In this document: positions 57,102 to 64,000 of the stretch, piece by piece
How the letters are laid out: each line of letters starts with the position of its first letter
How positions within the stretch are numbered: the first letter of the stretch is position 1
Origin: RHKX01 sp964497825
GTDB lineage: Bacteria; Actinomycetota; Thermoleophilia; Solirubrobacterales; 70-9
Direction of reading: 5' to 3'
Assembly (NCBI GenBank): GCA_964497825.1
Contig: CAZCFA010000003.1
Span: 12,216-76,215, forward strand
DNA: 64,000 nt
Position numbers and translations under genes: made by a program
The notes under the pieces: model-generated
What the model was told of the DNA's origin: nothing
The model's database searches: none
The model's input: the letters and a program-made list of their open reading frames with translations, nothing else

Positions 57102-57515
57102 GTGAGCGCTCGCGAGCGGTTGATCGTCGACGGCATGAACGTGCTCGGCTCGCGGCCCGACGGCTGGTGGCGCGACCGGCCGGCGGCGATGGAGCGGCTG
57201 ACGCGGCGGCTGGCCGCGTTCGCCGTCCGCGAGCGGGTCGCGCTCGCCGTCGTCTGGGACGGCCGCGAGCACGCCCGGGTGGCGGCGGCGGGGGAGGGGA
57301 TCGAGGTTCGCTTCGCGCCCGGCGGCCCCGATGCCGCCGATCGCGAGATCGTGCGGATGATCCGCGCCGACGGTGATCCCGCCTCGCTGACCGCGGTCAG
57401 CTCCGACCGGCGGCTGCGCAACTCGGTCAGGGCCGCGGGCGCGGCCGGGATCGGAGCGGGCGAGTTGCTGCGCCGCCTCGCCGCCTCGGAGGGGCCGGCG
57501 GCGGCGTCGATCTAG
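57102..57515 (+). CDS. NYN-domain (PIN-like) ribonuclease
   Basis: A 137-residue protein with LIVDGMNVLGSRPDGWW at the start (first catalytic Asp and the conserved Asn), VVWDGREHARVA, and AVSSDRRLRNSV (third acidic site). These are features of YacP/NYN nucleases that process RNA. It is the first gene of a four-gene operon with nucleoside-metabolism enzymes. GTG start with TAGCGT 7 nt upstream. Confidence 0.87.
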   Translation: MSARERLIVDGMNVLGSRPDGWWRDRPAAMERLTRRLAAFAVRERVALAVVWDGREHARVAAAGEGIEVRFAPGGPDAADREIVRMIRADGDPASLTAVSSDRRLRNSVRAAGAAGIGAGELLRRLAASEGPAAASI

Positions 57516-57524
57516 GATCCGCCG

Positions 57525-58247
57525 ATGGCACGGCTGGCGCTGATCGGCGGGCACTCGTTCCTCGGCGCCGAGCCGCCGCCGGGATTCGCCGCCCGCGAGG
57601 TCGAGACGGCCCGCGGCGCCGTCGTCGTCGACGAGCGCGATGGGGTCGTGCTGCTGCAGCGCCACGGCCGCGGCGAGTACCGGACGGCGGCGCGGATCGA
57701 CCATGCCCGCAACATCGCCGCGCTCGCCGCGCTCGGCTGCGACCGGATCCTCGCGGTCGCCTCGGTCGGCGGGCTGCGCCCCGAGCTCGCGGTCGGCACG
57801 TTCGTCTGCCCCGACGACTTCATCGCCCTCCACCTCGGGCTCTCGCTCTCCGAGGGGCACGGCGGCGAGCGGGTGCCGGGCTTCGACCCGGGCTGGCGGG
57901 CCGAGGTGATCGACGCCTGGGGCCGGCTCGCGGAGCCGCCGCTTCTCGACGGCGGCGTCTACTGGCAGGCGATCGGGCCCCGCTTCGAGACCGCGGCCGA
58001 GATCGGGCTGATCGCCGCCCACGCCGACGTGATCGGGATGACCGCCGCCTCGGAGTGCATCGTCGCCGGCGAGCTCGGGATCCGCTACGCGGCCGTCTGC
58101 GTCGTCGACAACCTCGCCAACGGGGTCGGCGAGGCGCCGCTCTCGGTCGCCGAGTTCGAGGCCGGCCGCGAGCGCAACCGCACGCTGGCGATCGCCGCCG
58201 TCGACGCGGTCGCGGCCGCGCTCGCGGGCGCGGGGCGCGCGTCCTGA
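57525..58247 (+). CDS. nucleoside phosphorylase (MTAP/MTIP-like)
   Basis: A 240-residue PNP/MTAP-family phosphorylase. LIGGHSFL at the N-terminus, QRHGRGEYRTAARIDHARNIAALAALGCDRILAVASVGGLR (phosphate and ribose contacts) and YWQAIGPRFETAAEIGL ... DVIGMTAASECIVAGELG (substrate loop) are visible. It splits a purine nucleoside, probably 5-prime-methylthioadenosine or methylthioinosine. The next gene starts on its stop codon and encodes an MTA/SAH deaminase, which favours the methylthioinosine route. Confidence 0.87.
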   Translation: MARLALIGGHSFLGAEPPPGFAAREVETARGAVVVDERDGVVLLQRHGRGEYRTAARIDHARNIAALAALGCDRILAVASVGGLRPELAVGTFVCPDDFIALHLGLSLSEGHGGERVPGFDPGWRAEVIDAWGRLAEPPLLDGGVYWQAIGPRFETAAEIGLIAAHADVIGMTAASECIVAGELGIRYAAVCVVDNLANGVGEAPLSVAEFEAGRERNRTLAIAAVDAVAAALAGAGRAS

Positions 58248-59506
58248 TGAGCGCCTTCGCGGTCGAGGGGGCGACGCTCGACGGCGAGCCGGCCGGGCTC
58301 CGGGTCGGCGCCGACGGCCTGATCGCCGAGATCGGACCCGGCGTCGTCGCCGCGGCGGGCGAGGAGCGGATCGACGGCGAGGGGCTGGCGCTGCTGCCCG
58401 GGCTCGTCAACGGGCACACGCACGCGGCGATGACGCTGTTCCGCGGCTTCGCCGACGACCTGCCGCTGATGGAGTGGCTCGAGCGGCACATCTGGCCGGC
58501 CGAGGCGCGGCTCGACGCCGACGACGTCTACTGGGGCACGCGGCTCGCCTGCGCGGAGATGATCCGCACCGGCACCGTCCGCCTCTGGGACATGTACTGG
58601 GAGCCCGGGGCGACCGCCCGCGCCGTCGCCGACGCCGGCCTGCGGGCGACGATCGGGGCGCCGCTGGTCGACGGCGGCGACGGTTCCGGCCTGGCGAAGC
58701 TGCGGCAGGACGCCGCGGCGGGGTTCGCCGACGTCGCCGCGGTCGGCAGCGAGCTCGTCAGCCCGTCGCTGGCTCCGCACGCGATCTACACCGTCTCCGA
58801 CGCCTCGCTCGAGTGGATCGCGGCCGAGTCCGAGCGGACCGGAGCGCCGATCCAGATCCACGCCTCCGAGACCGAGGGCGAGGTCGAGGAGTGCCTGCGG
58901 GCGCACGGCGCGCGGCCGATCGAGCACCTCGACCGGCTCGGACTGCTCGGGCCGCGAACGGTGCTGGCGCACTCGGTCTGGATCGACGAGCGCGAGCGCG
59001 AGCTGATCGCCGCCGCCGGCGCGACCGTGGTCACCAATCCGGTCGCGAACATGAAGCTCGCGGTCGGCGCCGCCTTCGACCTGCCCGCCGCCCAGCGGCT
59101 CGGGATCCCGGTCGGCCTCGGGACCGACGGCGCCGGCTCCAACAACTCGCTCGACCTGCTCGCCGACGCCAAGCACCTGGCGCTGCTGCAGAAGCACAGC
59201 GCCGCGGACGCCGCCGCCGCCGGCGCCGAGGACGTGCTGGCGATCGCGACCGGCGCCGCGGCGCCGCTGCTCGGCGCGAGCCGGCTCGAGACCGGCGCGC
59301 CGGCCGACTTCATCCTCGTCCGCACCGGCACCCCGGCGCTCGGCATCGGCTCGCTCGCCGCCGGGCTCGTCTACGCCGCCGGCGGGTCGGTCGTCGACAC
59401 GACGGTCGTCGCCGGGCGGGTGCTGATGCGGGGCGGCTCGGTCGCCGGCGAGGCGGAGGTCCTCGAGCGGGCGCGCGAGCGCGCGGCGCGGATCGGGGTG
59501 CGCTGA
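58247..59506 (+). CDS. MTA/SAH deaminase-like amidohydrolase
   Basis: A 419-residue metal-dependent hydrolase. Metal ligands: GLVNGHTHAAM (H-x-H), IQIHASETEGE, VLAHSVWIDERE and VGLGTDGAGSNNSLDLL. PLMEWLERHIWPAEA and CAEMIRTGTV match 5-methylthioadenosine/S-adenosylhomocysteine deaminases. It would convert MTA to methylthioinosine or SAH to inosylhomocysteine. An aminodeoxyfutalosine or other nucleoside deaminase remains possible. Overlaps the phosphorylase stop by 1 nt. Confidence 0.88.
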   Translation: MSAFAVEGATLDGEPAGLRVGADGLIAEIGPGVVAAAGEERIDGEGLALLPGLVNGHTHAAMTLFRGFADDLPLMEWLERHIWPAEARLDADDVYWGTRLACAEMIRTGTVRLWDMYWEPGATARAVADAGLRATIGAPLVDGGDGSGLAKLRQDAAAGFADVAAVGSELVSPSLAPHAIYTVSDASLEWIAAESERTGAPIQIHASETEGEVEECLRAHGARPIEHLDRLGLLGPRTVLAHSVWIDERERELIAAAGATVVTNPVANMKLAVGAAFDLPAAQRLGIPVGLGTDGAGSNNSLDLLADAKHLALLQKHSAADAAAAGAEDVLAIATGAAAPLLGASRLETGAPADFILVRTGTPALGIGSLAAGLVYAAGGSVVDTTVVAGRVLMRGGSVAGEAEVLERARERAARIGVR

Positions 59507-59901
59507 TGGCGAAGCTGATCCGCGCGGCGGGCGGCCTCGTCGTCCGCGGGCTCGAGGGCCGGGTCGAGCTCGCCGTCGTCCATCGCCCGCGCTACGACGA
59601 CTGGTCGCTGCCGAAGGGCAAGCTCGAGCCGGGCGAGGACTTCGCGCAGGGCGCGCTGCGCGAGGTCGAGGAGGAGACCGGGCTGCGCTGCGAGCTCGGC
59701 GCCGAGCTGAGCCCGGTCCGCTATCGCGACCGCAAGGGCAGGCGGAAGATCGTCCGCTACTGGCTGATGCGGCCGACCGGCGGCGAGTTCGAGCCCAGCG
59801 ACGAGGTCGACCGGTTCCGCTGGCTGACGCCGGCGCGGGCGCTGGAGCTGCTCGACTACGAGCACGATCGCCGCCTCGTCGGCGAGCTCGACCCCGAGTA
59901 G
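59506..59901 (+). CDS. NUDIX hydrolase
   Basis: A 131-residue NUDIX enzyme. The full Nudix box is present (G-KLEPG-E-DFAQGAL-REVEEETGL, about residues 38-60). The N-terminus (IRAAGGLVVRGLEGRVELAVVHRPRYDDWSLPKGK) is like MutT1/Ap4A-type hydrolases that remove damaged or signalling nucleotides. It ends the operon, starting on the deaminase stop codon. Confidence 0.93.
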   Translation: MAKLIRAAGGLVVRGLEGRVELAVVHRPRYDDWSLPKGKLEPGEDFAQGALREVEEETGLRCELGAELSPVRYRDRKGRRKIVRYWLMRPTGGEFEPSDEVDRFRWLTPARALELLDYEHDRRLVGELDPE

Positions 59902-59981
59902 CCCGGTCTGATCCTGCCCGGCCGGTCCAAGCGGCGGCGCGGGCCCCGGAGCCGCTCACGGGCGCAGGCCCCGGCCGCGGC

Positions 59982-60305
59982 TCAGTCGAGCGGGATCTCC
60001 TCGACCCGCTCGCTCGCCGCGGCCCGCTGCTCGCTGCGCTCGAGGTAGTGGTCGATCAGCGCCCGCAGCGTCAGCAGCGCCTCGCGGCCGACGTCGTCGA
60101 GCTGCCCGCGCAGCTCCGGCGATCCGGTCGCCCGAAGCACGTCGGCGGCGCGGCAGATCGGGCAGAGCTCGAGGCAGCGGTGCGCGGGCGCCTCGCCGTC
60201 AGCGGACCCGCTCGCGGGCGGCAGCTCCCAGCCCTCCGGGGGCCACCGGCCGGGGCCCCGCGGCGGCGGGCCCGGCTCGCTCTGCGGTGGCGTCGGCGCG
60301 GTCAT
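59982..60305 (-). CDS. small CPxC protein next to ArsA-type ATPase
   Basis: A 107-residue protein: a Pro-rich N-terminal 40 residues, then CLELCPICRAADVLRA with C-x3-C-x2-C, and a helical C-terminus (LDDVGREALLTLRALIDHYLERSEQR). The Cys cluster suggests a metal site. I recognise it as a small protein found beside ArsA-type ATPases in this group, without known function. Its first 107 nt overlap the end of the ATPase gene in another frame; no later in-frame ATG or GTG precedes the Cys motif. Confidence 0.65.
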   Translation of the reverse strand: MTAPTPPQSEPGPPPRGPGRWPPEGWELPPASGSADGEAPAHRCLELCPICRAADVLRATGSPELRGQLDDVGREALLTLRALIDHYLERSEQRAAASERVEEIPLD

Positions 60306-61497
60306 CCTCGAAGCTGATCTCGAGCGTACCGTCCTCGAGCCGGGCGCCGGCGGGCCGCAGCCGGGCGAGCGCGCCGGGGAGGATGATCGTGCGCTTCTGC
60401 GATCCCGCGCGGACGATCAGCTCGCGTCCGACCTTGCCGAGCCGCAGCTCGGAGCGATCGGCGAACGGAACCCGGATCGCGAGCACGCTGCGGCCGCCGT
60501 CGTCGCGGATCCGCTGCGCGAGCTCGGTGTGCATGACCTGCTCGGGGTCGCGCTCGGCGAACAGCTCGGCGCCGAGCCGGTCGAGCATCTCGGGCCCGAG
60601 CACCTCCTCGGGGAAGTAGCGGGCGCGCAGCAGTGGCACCGGGTCGAAGCCGTCGCGGACGAGCTCGATGCCGGCGGCCTGGCGCTCGCGCCAGCGCTCG
60701 AAGTAGGAGCCCTCGATCTCCTCGGGGAAGATCCTGTTGACGACGACGGCGTCGGTCAGATAGCCGTAGAGGTTGAGGTAGGTGAAGGTGCGCTGGGCCT
60801 CGCGGATCACCATCCGGTCGGGGTTCATGACGAGCCGGATCGAGGTCCGCTCGCGGTCGCGGAGGATCTCGTTCATCGCGACCAGGTTGCCGACCAGGCG
60901 CTGGACGTCGCCGAAGACGTCCTCGTCGGGCAGCGGCACGTCGAACAGCGAGCGCGCGATCGGCCGCGCGGCGGCGATCAGCCGCCGCTCCCACGGCAGC
61001 ACCTTGTCGAGCCACCACTGGGCGACGTCGGGGAACGACAGCAGCCGCAGCGTCTCGCCGGTCGGCGCGCAGTCGACGACGATCACGTCGTACTCGCCGG
61101 CGGCGTGGTGGGAGCGGATCTGCAGCAGGCTGAACAGCTCGTCCATGCCCGGCGGGACCGTCAGCTCCTCGGCGGCGACGCCGATCAGGCCGCGATCGGC
61201 GAGCAGCTTGCCGAGCCAGCTGCGGACCGCCGTCCAGTTCGCCTCCATCTCGCGCTGGGCGTCGACCTCCTGCGCCCAGAGCCGCTCGGCGACGGCGACG
61301 GGGTCGGGGCCGAGCCGCGCCTCGAGCGAGTCGCCGAGGCTGTGGGCGGGATCGGTCGAGAGGATCACGGTCCGCAGCCCGCGGGCGGCGCAGCGGCGCG
61401 CCGTCGCCGCGGCGACGCTCGTCTTGCCGACGCCGCCCTTGCCGGTGTAGAGGATCGTTCGTGGGACGCCGGTCGCGCCCGGTCGGCCGCTTTCCAC
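60199..61497 (-). CDS. ArsA/Get3-family ATPase with HSP20-like C-terminus
   Basis: A 432-residue P-loop ATPase. TILYTGKGGVGKTSVAAATA is the deviant Walker A, STDPAHSLGDSL switch I, and VDCAPTGETLRLLSFP switch II, as in ArsA and Get3. Residues about 320-395 (IRVPFADRSELRLGKVGRELIVRAGSQKRTIILP ... LEISFED) fit the ArsA HSP20-like domain. No arsenic genes are nearby, so a role in handling membrane or redox-sensitive proteins is more likely. Leaderless-type TACGCT is 6 nt before the GTG start. Confidence 0.88.
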   Translation of the reverse strand: MESGRPGATGVPRTILYTGKGGVGKTSVAAATARRCAARGLRTVILSTDPAHSLGDSLEARLGPDPVAVAERLWAQEVDAQREMEANWTAVRSWLGKLLADRGLIGVAAEELTVPPGMDELFSLLQIRSHHAAGEYDVIVVDCAPTGETLRLLSFPDVAQWWLDKVLPWERRLIAAARPIARSLFDVPLPDEDVFGDVQRLVGNLVAMNEILRDRERTSIRLVMNPDRMVIREAQRTFTYLNLYGYLTDAVVVNRIFPEEIEGSYFERWRERQAAGIELVRDGFDPVPLLRARYFPEEVLGPEMLDRLGAELFAERDPEQVMHTELAQRIRDDGGRSVLAIRVPFADRSELRLGKVGRELIVRAGSQKRTIILPGALARLRPAGARLEDGTLEISFEDDRADATAERAGPAAAGPRPVAPGGLGAAARERVR

Positions 61498-61582
61498 CGG
61501 CTCAGCGTAGAGGCCGCGAGCGCCGCGCGGAGCCCCGAAGTGGCCCCTCCGGGCCCGCGCCCCGGTACTCTCACGGCCCGCC

Positions 61583-62599
61583 TTGACCGTCCGTCTCCCC
61601 GCCATCGCCCTGCTGCTCGGCGCGCTGCTGACGCTCGGCACGCTCGCGCTCGCCGCCTGCGGCGGCGGTGCCGACGGCAGCCCGGTCGATGCCGACAGCG
61701 ATCCCCAGCAAGTGCTCGATGCGGCGCTCGGCGGCGGCGGCGATCCGATCGAGAGCGGCGTCCTTGACCTCTCGTTCCAGCTCGACTCGGTCGGGGGCGA
61801 TGTCGGATCGATCACGGCGTCGGTCTCCGGCCCGTTCTCCGGCAACGGCGATGGCGAGCTTCCCGACCTCGACCTCGACGTCAAGGCCGGCGCCGACGTC
61901 GGCGGGCCGACGCTGAGCTTCGAGGGCCGGCTGATCCTCACCGGCGACGGCCTCTGGATCGACTACCAGGATCAGAGCTACCAGCTCGACGAGGCGACGT
62001 TCGCCCGCGTCAAGGACTCCTACGCGAAGTCGGCGGCGCTGCAGAAGGACGAGAGCGACGGCGAGCAGGGGTCGCTGTCGCAGTTCGGCATCGACCCACG
62101 GCGCTGGCTCACCGACGTCCGCAACGAGGGCAGCGAGGAGATCGACGGTACCGAGACCGTTCACATCAGCGGCAAGGGCGACATCAAGCGGATCGTCGGC
62201 GACCTCGACGCGATCGCGCGCAAGAGCGGTCAGCGGCAGCTCGGCGGCGCCGACCTCGACGAGCTCGAGCGCTCGGTCGCGGGCGCCCGGGTCGACGTCT
62301 ATGCGGCGGCCGACGACGGCTCGCTGCGGCGGATCGACGTCGCGATCGACCTCGCCGGCGGCGGCAGCGTCACGATCTCGGTCGGGATCGCCGACCCCAA
62401 CTCCGACCAGACGATCACCGCCCCCGATCAGGCGCAGCCGCTGAGCGACCTGCTCGGCCGGTTCCTCGGCGCCGCGTCGGGCGGCGGCGGATCGGCCGGC
62501 GGCGGCGGATCGGCCGGCGGCGGCGACGCCTATTACCAGTGCGTGCAGCAGGCGCGTACGCCCGGCGCGGTCTCCGACTGCGCCCGCTACCTGCAATAG
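61583..62599 (+). CDS. secreted lipoprotein (LppX/LprG-like fold possible)
   Basis: A 338-residue protein with a lipoprotein signal (LLLGALLTLGTLALAAC, lipidated Cys about residue 26). The mature part alternates short strands (SGVLDLSFQLDSVGG, GPTLSFEGRLILTGDGLWIDYQDQSYQLD, TVHISGKGDIKRIVGDLDAI) in a manner like LppX/LprG lipid-binding lipoproteins. A Gly/Ser linker and a two-Cys tail (YQCVQQARTPGAVSDCARYLQ) end the chain. Starts with TTG at 61583; TACTCT lies 11 nt upstream. Confidence 0.75.
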   Translation: MTVRLPAIALLLGALLTLGTLALAACGGGADGSPVDADSDPQQVLDAALGGGGDPIESGVLDLSFQLDSVGGDVGSITASVSGPFSGNGDGELPDLDLDVKAGADVGGPTLSFEGRLILTGDGLWIDYQDQSYQLDEATFARVKDSYAKSAALQKDESDGEQGSLSQFGIDPRRWLTDVRNEGSEEIDGTETVHISGKGDIKRIVGDLDAIARKSGQRQLGGADLDELERSVAGARVDVYAAADDGSLRRIDVAIDLAGGGSVTISVGIADPNSDQTITAPDQAQPLSDLLGRFLGAASGGGGSAGGGGSAGGGDAYYQCVQQARTPGAVSDCARYLQ

Positions 62600-62609
62600 G
62601 CTGGCCGGA

Positions 62610-63761
62610 ATGAGCGCGCACCGCGGCCCCTCGCTGGGCAGGGAGTTCCTGCTCGGGCCGGACGGCTGGCCCTACCTGCTGGTGCCGTTCATCCCGCTGG
62701 CGCTGATCCTCGAGCTCGGGCACGGATCCGCGACCCTGATCTTCGCCGTTGCCGCGGTCGGGATCATCCCGACGGCGGCGCTGATGGGCCGCGCGACCGA
62801 GGAGCTCGCCGATCGCTCGGGGCCGGGGATCGGCGGCCTGCTCAACGTCACCTTCGGCAACGCGCCGGAGCTGATCATCGCGCTGTTCGCGCTCAACGCC
62901 GGCCTGCACGAGGTCGTCAAGGCGTCGATCATCGGCTCGATCATCGGCAACGTCCTGCTCGTCCTCGGCGCGGCGATGGTCAGCGGCGGCATCGGCCGCC
63001 CGGGCGAGCTGCAGAGGTTCGACCGGACCGCGGCCAGCGCGCAGTCGACGATGCTGTTCCTCGCCGGCGCGGCGCTGGTGATGCCGGCGATCTTCGAGCT
63101 CGTCGAGGGCCGGGGGCTGCCGGCGCCGAGCGACGAGATCGTCGCCTACGGCAGCACCGTCGAGCACCTGTCGCTCGCGGTCGGCGTCGTGCTGATCAGC
63201 TGCTACGTCGCCGGCCTCGTGTTCTCGCTGCGCACCCACCGCGACGTCTTCAACCCCGCATCCGGCGGCGGCGAGCAGCAGGGCGAATCCAACGTCTGGG
63301 GCTGGTCGGTGCGGACCTCGATCGTCGCCCTCGCGATCGCCGGCGTCGCCGTCGGGGTGATGTCGGAGATCCTCGTCGACTCGATCACCGAGGCCTCGGA
63401 GTCGCTCGGGATGAGCGAGTTCTTCATCGGCGCGATCGTCGTCGCGATCGTCGGCAACGCGGCCGAGCACTGGGTCGCCGTCCTCGTCGCCCACAAGGGC
63501 AAGATGGACCTCGCGGTCAACATCGCGATCGGCTCGGCCGCGCAGGTCGCGCTGTTCGTCGCCCCGGTGCTCGTATTCGCCTCGTTCCTGATCGGCCCGG
63601 AGCCGATGCCGCTGGTCTTCAACGGCTTCGAGCTCGGCGCCGTGCTGATCGCCGCGCTGGTCGCCAACGCGGTCGCCCAGGAGGGCGAGTCGACCTGGTT
63701 CGAGGGCGTGCTGCTGCTCGCCGTCTACGCGGTCTTCGGCCTCGCCTTCCTGTTCGCGTGA
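62610..63761 (+). CDS. calcium/proton (CaCA family) antiporter
   Basis: A 383-residue membrane antiporter with about 11 helices. The two alpha repeats are clear: NVTFGNAPELIIALFALNAGL and AIVVAIVGNAAEHWVAVLVA, each with the GN-A-E core that binds the cation in CAX/ChaA exchangers. It exports calcium or sodium in exchange for protons. TAGGCT lies 7 nt before the ATG and overlaps the lipoprotein stop codon. Confidence 0.92.
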   Translation: MSAHRGPSLGREFLLGPDGWPYLLVPFIPLALILELGHGSATLIFAVAAVGIIPTAALMGRATEELADRSGPGIGGLLNVTFGNAPELIIALFALNAGLHEVVKASIIGSIIGNVLLVLGAAMVSGGIGRPGELQRFDRTAASAQSTMLFLAGAALVMPAIFELVEGRGLPAPSDEIVAYGSTVEHLSLAVGVVLISCYVAGLVFSLRTHRDVFNPASGGGEQQGESNVWGWSVRTSIVALAIAGVAVGVMSEILVDSITEASESLGMSEFFIGAIVVAIVGNAAEHWVAVLVAHKGKMDLAVNIAIGSAAQVALFVAPVLVFASFLIGPEPMPLVFNGFELGAVLIAALVANAVAQEGESTWFEGVLLLAVYAVFGLAFLFA

Positions 63762-64000
63762 GCGGCGCCGGCCGGGGGCGCGGCTGAGCGGGACGCGCTC
63801 TGGCCCGCGATCAGCCGGGTCGAGCCATCGCGGCGCGTCTCCCCGGGCTGGCGATCGAGGCGCGTGCGGCGCGCATTCCCGTCGAACCGCAGATTGCGGC
63901 ACTGGGAGTGCCGGAATCCGCGGCTCGGTGGCAGGAGCCGGGTGGTTTGCGCTCGTTCCGCGGGATCGGCGCCGGCGAGCCCGGGTCAGTCCGGGCTAGT
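63762..64000. other. intergenic, no gene seen
   Basis: No supported gene in the last 240 nt. A short hairpin (AGCCCGG-gtcagt-CCGGGCT, 63978-63997) lies at the very end and could be a terminator of a gene beyond the window. Confidence 0.4.

Noticed and set aside
60199..61497. Arsenite efflux ATPase
   Set aside because: No arsB, arsR or arsC is present, and the C-terminal HSP20-like domain matches the broader actinobacterial ArsA-like family.
1..64000. CRISPR arrays, insertion sequences, prophage, rRNA or tRNA genes
   Set aside because: No regularly spaced direct repeats, transposase or phage proteins, or conserved rRNA/tRNA sequence were recognised on reading; a dedicated search could still find a divergent tRNA.

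Overview
This window is about 64 kb of very GC-rich DNA with dense genes and extensive shadow reading frames. It looks like chromosome from an actinomycete. The combination of DUF2510 membrane proteins, an HNH/DUF222 (13E12-type) endonuclease, RTX-repeat secreted proteins, an RsbW/SigF-like pair, a DUF6328-like membrane protein and several small lineage-type proteins suggests Thermoleophilia/Solirubrobacterales. That placement is an inference from gene content; no rRNA or other phylogenetic marker is present. I saw no tRNA, rRNA, CRISPR array, IS element or phage gene.

Layout. 0-15.8 kb is mostly housekeeping and stress functions: the end of a DEAD-box helicase, an MFS carrier with an extra C-terminal domain, a SigF/SigB-type sigma factor with a histidine-kinase-like ATPase, msrB, a Tat-exported flavin amine oxidase, an alcohol dehydrogenase/thioesterase pair, an OsmC protein, pncB, a serine beta-lactamase-like protein, xseA-xseB, and a MarR-MFS pair with a clear promoter and operator. 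16-25 kb is an envelope and secretion region: a sigma factor fused to a zinc-finger anti-sigma domain with a membrane segment and Pro-rich tail, two very large secreted proteins (one a subtilisin-like protease), and two membrane-anchored proteins. 25-34.7 kb holds an HNH endonuclease whose start codon lies inside an SOS (LexA) box, an aminotransferase and PYROXD2-like oxidoreductase pair, small secreted and membrane proteins, and a GH31 glycosidase fused to RTX repeats.

34.8-50.4 kb is the most coherent block and looks like an amine uptake and catabolism island: a second PYROXD2-like oxidoreductase divergent from a class III aminotransferase, a monoamine-oxidase-like protein, an ADP-forming acyl-CoA synthetase, an acyl-CoA dehydrogenase divergent from a GbcA-type Rieske oxygenase, two TetR regulators and a complete Pot-like ABC importer. 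The same inverted repeat (TGACT-ACAA-AGTCA core) sits in both divergent intergenic regions, about 25 nt upstream of the -10 box of each leftward gene, so the two gene pairs probably share a regulator. A VapBC-type toxin-antitoxin pair with its own operator lies inside the block.

50.5-64 kb contains a secreted RTX protein, a CoA-transferase, a GH3 glycosidase, a CFA-type methyltransferase, an RSH/MESH1-type HD hydrolase, a MerR regulator, a tightly packed NYN nuclease - nucleoside phosphorylase - MTA/SAH deaminase - NUDIX operon (probable methylthioadenosine salvage), an ArsA-type ATPase with an overlapping small partner gene, a lipoprotein and a cation/proton antiporter.

Across the window many start codons lack a Shine-Dalgarno sequence but have a TANNNT hexamer 6-11 nt upstream, consistent with widespread leaderless transcripts.
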